Source of the DNA: Sandarakinorhabdus sp.
Lineage (GTDB): Bacteria; Pseudomonadota; Alphaproteobacteria; Sphingomonadales; Sphingomonadaceae
NCBI GenBank assembly: GCA_020692215.1
Contig: JAIMKW010000005.1
Span: forward strand, 1-64,000
DNA length: 64,000 nucleotides
Reading direction: 5' to 3'
The translations under genes were made by a program, and so were the position numbers. The notes beneath the pieces were generated by a model, which was given only the letters and a program-made list of their open reading frames with translations, ran no database searches and was not told where the DNA came from. Within the stretch, counting starts at the first letter, position 1. Each line of letters opens with the position of its first letter. Positions 59,792 through 64,000 of the stretch are shown one piece after another.

Positions 59792-60813
59792 CGTGCAAGG
59801 CTCCTGAGCAGGCGGGCGCGGACCTGCCCAGCGGTTTCCGGGGTGAGCGGCGCGAGGATTCCACGCCCGTTTTCGGGAAGATGGTTGGTCACTTCGGCTC
59901 CATTGGCAAAGACATAGTGATCGAACAGGGCCTGCCAGCGGGCCTTTTCGGCCTGCGGCAGATCGCGAAGCGCCAGGATGGCGTGAAACAGGGCGTCTTC
60001 GGGTTTGCCAAGATAGGGGGGCGCATCGCGCCACCAGTAATTGACGAGGATGTTGAAGGGGGCGAGCCCTTCGACATGGTGCCACCAGAGCGAGGGAATG
60101 AACAGCGCGTCGCCCGGTTCGAGATCGGCCTGCCGGGCCTGGGCCAGCGCATCGCGGAACCGGGGATGGGCCGCGAAATCCGGGTTGCGCAGGTTGACCA
60201 TGCTGACCGGGCGGCCGGCCGGCGTGTTTTCCAGCGGGCCGAGGTAGAGATTGGGGAACTGTTCCGGCGGGAACAGCGTGAAGCGGCGCTGCCCGATGGC
60301 GCAGACAGCGAGGTTGTCGGGCACATCATTGTGGGCGGCAATGCAGGTGCGGGTGCCGATCCAGATGGATTCGATGGCCCGCCGAGCACCCAGCGGCAGG
60401 CAATTTTCCTCGGCCAGGCCCGTGAAATAATCCCGCATGTCGATCGACGAGAGATAGATGACCGGGGCATTCGGGTTCGCTTCCGCGTTTGCCATGGCAT
60501 CGAGGAAGCCTTCGAGCGGCCCCTGTTCCATGCGGAAGTTCATGCCCATTTCTGCATCGTAGAACAGACGGTCGTCGCCGCCGTGCGCTCCGATGTTGGC
60601 ACTAACTGCCCGTTCGCGGCGATGCCGGAGGAGATACTGCCGGGCTGCGGCCGGGCTGTCCTGCCCGGCGCGGACGAGCGGCCATTCGCTTGCGAGCCCG
60701 CGCACGATGAACGGCTCGCGCGCCCCTTGCAGACGGGAATCGAGGTCCGCCGGGGCCACGCGCTCTTCGGCGACGCGGGGCAGCGCTTGCCTGTGGGGTG
60801 CCGGATCAGCCAT
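59788..60813 (-). CDS. Cupin_8/JmjC-like oxygenase family protein
   Basis: A 341-residue cupin-like protein related to JmjC hydroxylases. Segments: EPFIVRGLASEWPLVRAG at the start, IWIGTRTCIAAHNDVPDNLAVCAIGQRRFTLFPPEQ (His/Asp metal pair) and GDALFIPSLWWHHVEGLAPFNILVNYWW (second His). Such proteins are Fe(II)/2-oxoglutarate-dependent hydroxylases by analogy; no direct activity is known for this group. The start at 60813 overlaps sapC by 8 bases, and the stop overlaps the halogenase start by 4. The tight coupling with SapC and halogenase suggests a shared modification pathway. Confidence 0.9.
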   Translation of the reverse strand: MADPAPHRQALPRVAEERVAPADLDSRLQGAREPFIVRGLASEWPLVRAGQDSPAAARQYLLRHRRERAVSANIGAHGGDDRLFYDAEMGMNFRMEQGPLEGFLDAMANAEANPNAPVIYLSSIDMRDYFTGLAEENCLPLGARRAIESIWIGTRTCIAAHNDVPDNLAVCAIGQRRFTLFPPEQFPNLYLGPLENTPAGRPVSMVNLRNPDFAAHPRFRDALAQARQADLEPGDALFIPSLWWHHVEGLAPFNILVNYWWRDAPPYLGKPEDALFHAILALRDLPQAEKARWQALFDHYVFANGAEVTNHLPENGRGILAPLTPETAGQVRARLLRSLAR

Positions 60814-61534
60814 CTGTTTGCCGGCTTTTGCGCCGGACCAGCTTGGCCAGATTGCCGATGGACGCAACGGCCATGTAGATGGGTTCGAGGTGGCCGGCGG
60901 CGTGCAGTTCGGCAAGGATGGCCGGCTCGAGCTTGCGCAGCCTGTCTTCGTTGATCAGATGGTAGCCGACCAGCCGGTGGAGTGCGCCATTGTCGAGCGT
61001 GACGTCCATAGAAAAGGGCTCGAGGAGATCGTAGCTGTCGAGCGCGGCCAGGAACGCGCCCGAGGCGCGATAGCCTTCATCCAGTGCGCCAAGCATGGCT
61101 GCTGCTTGATCCAGAAGGGCAGTTGGCTGGCCACCCTCATCGAAAACGCGCGCGCCTTCGCCATCGGTTGCGATCCGCGGATGGCCCATATCGATATGCA
61201 CCTGCGATGCGCCAGCTTCGTCGCGCGGCCTGCCGACGAGGAAGGGCTGCACTGCCATGGCCAGCGGCCGGCACGATGCCTCCCAGCGGCGCTCGTTCAG
61301 AAACAGGTTTTCATCGGGCTCGAAGCCGAAGAGGGCGAGCGCTGAAAAGGCCTGCTGTTCGGTGTTGAAGCGGAACAGGATGGGATATTCGCAGGCCAGA
61401 CGGCGAAATTCGGCCGGAACGGCGAGGCACGCCATGACGGCGTCGCCGAGTTCGGCGCCAGCGCCCATCTCGATGCGCAGGTCGCGATGGTCGGCGGCAT
61501 TGAGGATCTGGTGATTGGTCAATTGCGTGGTCAA
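60806..61534 (-). CDS. SapC family protein
   Basis: A 242-residue protein of the SapC family. Features include VMACLAVPAEFRRLACEYPILFRFN, ALALFGFEPDENLFLNERRWEASCRPLAMAVQPFLVG, GARVFDEGGQPTALLDQAAAMLGAL and FSMDVTLDNGALHRLVGYHLINEDRL. SapC was first named for a role in S-layer secretion in Campylobacter, but its function in sphingomonads is unknown. It lies between the TonB receptor and the cupin gene in the same direction. A hairpin in the 173-base gap before it may act as an attenuator. Confidence 0.9.
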   Translation of the reverse strand: MTTQLTNHQILNAADHRDLRIEMGAGAELGDAVMACLAVPAEFRRLACEYPILFRFNTEQQAFSALALFGFEPDENLFLNERRWEASCRPLAMAVQPFLVGRPRDEAGASQVHIDMGHPRIATDGEGARVFDEGGQPTALLDQAAAMLGALDEGYRASGAFLAALDSYDLLEPFSMDVTLDNGALHRLVGYHLINEDRLRKLEPAILAELHAAGHLEPIYMAVASIGNLAKLVRRKSRQTDG

Positions 61535-61639
61535 GGGTCAGGCGATCCGTGTGCTGATCAGGCCTGTGCGGCAGCGCAGGCGTTGAAGGGTTTCAGGGTC
61601 TCGCCCTGTTGTAGCAGAGCGTCCTGACCACCAAAGCGG

Positions 61640-61676
61640 AAAGAGAGCCACACCGACAAGCGGCGTGACTCTCTTT
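61640..61676 (-). terminator. Stem-loop between the TonB receptor and sapC
   Basis: A 16-bp stem (two G-U pairs in the minus-strand RNA) with a 5-base loop; arms AAAGAGAG... and ...CTCTCTTT. It follows the receptor stop by about 30 bases. It could terminate receptor transcription in part or stabilise the receptor mRNA, so that the downstream genes are expressed at a lower level. It lacks a long external T-run. Confidence 0.7.
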
Positions 61677-61707
61677 TCTGGCGACCCGCAAGAGTGGTCT
61701 CTCCGGT

Positions 61708-64000
61708 TTAGAAGGCGTAGCGGAAGCCCGCTGCGTAGCGGGAATAGCCCGGCGCTGCGAAGAATACGTTCTTGTCGCTTCGCATGTGGCCGCGGCGATC
61801 CGCCTTGGTGATGTTGATGCCTTCGACGAACACCGTCATCCCCTTGCGGAACTCCCAGCTCGCGCTGGCATCCCACTGCCCATAGGCCTCGACATAGAAG
61901 GGATCGAAGCCGAAGCCACTGAGGAAGCCGTCTCGCCAGTTGTAGGCGACACGGGCCTGAATGCCGTCCTTGTCGTAGAAGAACACGGCGTTGGCGCTGT
62001 CGCTGACGCCGGTGACGGCGAACTGGGTGGCGGTGTAGCGCAGCGTGTTGTCGAACTCGGTGTCGCTTTTGACAATCGTGTAGTTCAACTGGGTGCCGAA
62101 GCCGCTTTCCCAGAAGGTGTGCTGCACTGCGAATTCCCAGCCATAGAGCTTGGCAACCTGATTGCTGTTGCCGGGCTGTGTGGTTGTGAAGATCACATCC
62201 GGATCGGTCGGTTGGCCGATGATGCCGCGTGGCGCGCCATCGACGAACTGGACAACGCTGGGGTTGTTGGTGGCGAGATAGGCGAGGATGTCGGCAAAGC
62301 CCGGGTTGCCGCCGAGCGCTGTGCGCGCTGCCTGCACGGCTGCGCCCTGGGCCGGATTGGTCAGATCGAACAACGGCTCCTGGGCTGTCGTGTTGGCAAT
62401 GAAGTTGCTGACGTCCTTGTGGAAGAAGCCAACCGAAACATAGCTGGCCTTGTCATAATACCATTCGGCCGACAGATCGATGTTCTTCGACAGATAGGGG
62501 TTCAGTCCGGGGTTGCCGCTGCCGGCCGTGCTGCCGCCGCCTGGCCGCAGCGGCGCGTTCACCGTGATGCCGCCTTGCAGGCTGGCATAATCGGGACGGG
62601 TGATCGTGTGGCTGTAGGACGCGCGGAGCCTGACCTCTTCGAACGGAATCAGGGCAAAGTCCATCGCGGGCAGCCAGCTGTCATACTCGCCCTTCAGGGT
62701 GGTGAAATCGGACTGGCCAGTGAACAGCAGGCCGATTTCGTTGTCGGCAAGCCAGACCGTTCCGTTCGGCACCGGAACCAGCGCCGAGGACGAGACCTTC
62801 GTCTTTTCATAGCGCAGGCCGAGGCGAAGGGTGGCGCGCGCATCCCCGAGATCGAAATCGTGGAGGGTTTCGATGTAGGGGGAAACCGTCTTTTCCTGAA
62901 TACGGCGATCGGTGTTGTATTCGGCAAGGCAGCCGCTTTGCGGAACGCCGGTGAACGGTGCGCTGCAAACGCCGATCTGGGATTCCAGAAGGTCGATCAG
63001 CCGTTCGGTATCGATTGCGAAGTAGTTTTGCAGGATCGCAGGATCATTGGATCCGTCCATACCGGCAAGCCGGCCGGGCAGGCTGGTGAGGGTGTAGATA
63101 TCGTCTGGCGTGTCGGCGGCGCTCAGCGTTCCGCCCCAGCTGTCGCTCTGCAGGAAGCCATAGGCCGAGCGCACCTTGTTTTCCGTGTAGGTGACGCCGA
63201 AATCCAGGCTCTTGATGACCGACGTATCGAAATCATAGCCGCCCCGGGCGGTGACCTCGTTGATTTCGGTTTTCATGTAGGCATTGCGGAAGGCGTTGCC
63301 GGACGGGCGGATGTTGGAAGCGGCGATTTCCGCGCCGGGGTGCATGGCCACCGAGATGACCGGCATGTCGGTGGTGAAATCGACTTTCTGATCTGCCACG
63401 CCGAAGATGGCGCTGCCGACGGCGATGTTGCTGCCATAGGGGCTGGTCGGCTTGCTTTCGGCGGTGGAATGGTGGCCATCGACTTCGAAGTGCAGGCCAT
63501 CCATGCCTTCCCACCGGACGTTGCCGCCGATCGAGTGGTTGACGTTGCGGTTGGCAGCGACAGCACCGGTGAAGGAAAGATCCTTGCCTTCGCCCGCACC
63601 GAAGGCTTCGGAATAGAAGAGCGGGCCGGCAACCGGGCCATCGGTCCAGCTGCTGCTTGTGTTGTTGTGGTTGAACCACACGCCGATGCTGTTGGTGCGG
63701 GCATCGACGGTGTTCTGGGAGTAGTGATAGTCGACCACTGCGGTCAGGCTGTCGGTCGGCCTGACTTCGAGCACGACCTGGCCGTTGATGCGCTTGCGAT
63801 CGATGTCGGTGAAATCATAGCTGGCGTTCTGGGCGACCTGATAAACGTCGGTCGGGCCCGGCCGGTTGATGGTCTTGTCGAAGTTGCCGCGCCAGTCGTT
63901 TGCATCGACCGGCAGCGAGCCCCAGTTGTTTTCGTTGCCGAGATAGCCTTCGCGCCAGCCGGCGTTGAACTGTGCAAGGCTGGCCTTGCGGCGCTGGTAG
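61708..64000 (-). CDS. TonB-dependent receptor (5' end cut by window edge)
   Basis: At least 764 residues of an outer-membrane receptor; the frame is open to the window edge, so signal peptide, TonB box and the start of the plug are missing. Visible barrel features are VRLRASYSHTITRPDYASLQGGITVNAP, GNPGLNPYLSKNIDLSAEWYYDKASYVSVGFFHKDVSNF and the strand-ending YAAGFRYAF with a terminal Phe. This is the CarO/OMP-type receptor class common in Caulobacterales and Sphingomonadales glycan loci. It would import the oligosaccharide processed by the downstream GH16/GH3 enzymes, which is inference from context. Confidence 0.93.
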   Translation of the reverse strand, partial: YQRRKASLAQFNAGWREGYLGNENNWGSLPVDANDWRGNFDKTINRPGPTDVYQVAQNASYDFTDIDRKRINGQVVLEVRPTDSLTAVVDYHYSQNTVDARTNSIGVWFNHNNTSSSWTDGPVAGPLFYSEAFGAGEGKDLSFTGAVAANRNVNHSIGGNVRWEGMDGLHFEVDGHHSTAESKPTSPYGSNIAVGSAIFGVADQKVDFTTDMPVISVAMHPGAEIAASNIRPSGNAFRNAYMKTEINEVTARGGYDFDTSVIKSLDFGVTYTENKVRSAYGFLQSDSWGGTLSAADTPDDIYTLTSLPGRLAGMDGSNDPAILQNYFAIDTERLIDLLESQIGVCSAPFTGVPQSGCLAEYNTDRRIQEKTVSPYIETLHDFDLGDARATLRLGLRYEKTKVSSSALVPVPNGTVWLADNEIGLLFTGQSDFTTLKGEYDSWLPAMDFALIPFEEVRLRASYSHTITRPDYASLQGGITVNAPLRPGGGSTAGSGNPGLNPYLSKNIDLSAEWYYDKASYVSVGFFHKDVSNFIANTTAQEPLFDLTNPAQGAAVQAARTALGGNPGFADILAYLATNNPSVVQFVDGAPRGIIGQPTDPDVIFTTTQPGNSNQVAKLYGWEFAVQHTFWESGFGTQLNYTIVKSDTEFDNTLRYTATQFAVTGVSDSANAVFFYDKDGIQARVAYNWRDGFLSGFGFDPFYVEAYGQWDASASWEFRKGMTVFVEGINITKADRRGHMRSDKNVFFAAPGYSRYAAGFRYAF

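Overview
The window is GC-rich, densely coded chromosomal DNA that looks like an alphaproteobacterium of the order Sphingomonadales. This is inferred from three things: the hemE | ppsR-maf-aroE-coaE-dnaQ gene order, a PEP-CTERM protein with the sphingomonad-style PEPxxWAMM tail, and three TonB-dependent receptors, one of them next to a SapC/cupin/tryptophan-halogenase module. No species call is possible from sequence alone.

Layout. (1) 1-18.65 kb is almost entirely on the minus strand. It holds alanine racemase (cut by the window edge), a lipid-linked sugar module (GT39-like membrane protein, GtrA, GT2), and a sulfatase operon (two sulfatases, an MBL-fold hydrolase and a two-domain DsbA-like protein) facing a TetR gene. 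It continues with a gshB-DedA-ALDH operon, a PEP-CTERM protein, rho, hemJ and hemE. (2) 18.65-19.05 kb is the hemE/ppsR intergenic region. This is the position of the replication origin in Caulobacter, and it contains several near-consensus DnaA boxes. (3) 19.05-25.7 kb is a plus-strand housekeeping run: ppsR, maf, aroE, coaE (GTG start), dnaQ, long hpf, ptsN, a thioesterase, a DUF1491 protein and a cell-wall hydrolase, many with ATGA/GTGA overlaps. (4) 25.8-36.6 kb holds a DUF2853-OmpA fusion, nadC / S9 peptidase / nadA, a stand-alone 3-hydroxyacyl-CoA dehydrogenase, maiA, a TonB receptor and hspQ. Two paired-palindrome repeat elements sit in the ppsR-maf gap and beside maiA.

(5) 36.8-51.1 kb is a genomic island of about 14.3 kb integrated in the 3' end of tRNA-Ser(CGA). 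The last bases of the tRNA recur at 51095-51109, and a 12-bp motif occurs inside each end. The left part is a compact int / unknown / AlpA-like / small ORF / SF3-type helicase module resembling a phage satellite or small integrative element. The right part is an IS-rich cargo zone: an IS3-family element whose transposase has lost a catalytic Asp, a TetR regulator, an internally deleted IS5-type transposase, a TonB receptor, an alkylsulfatase-like MBL enzyme, a solitary IS end, a TonB-receptor fragment and an apparently intact second IS3-family element.

(6) 51.2-64 kb is a minus-strand glycan-use locus: a TonB receptor (cut by the window edge), SapC, a cupin_8 protein, a tryptophan-halogenase-like flavoprotein, GH16 glucanase, LacI regulator, MFS, GH3 glucosidase and a sugar MFS. 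The gene content fits uptake and breakdown of a beta-glucan such as laminarin. The role of the SapC/cupin/halogenase trio is the least explained part. Sulfate-ester hydrolysis appears twice (core sulfatase operon and island alkylsulfatase), but no sulfatase-maturation enzyme is in the window.
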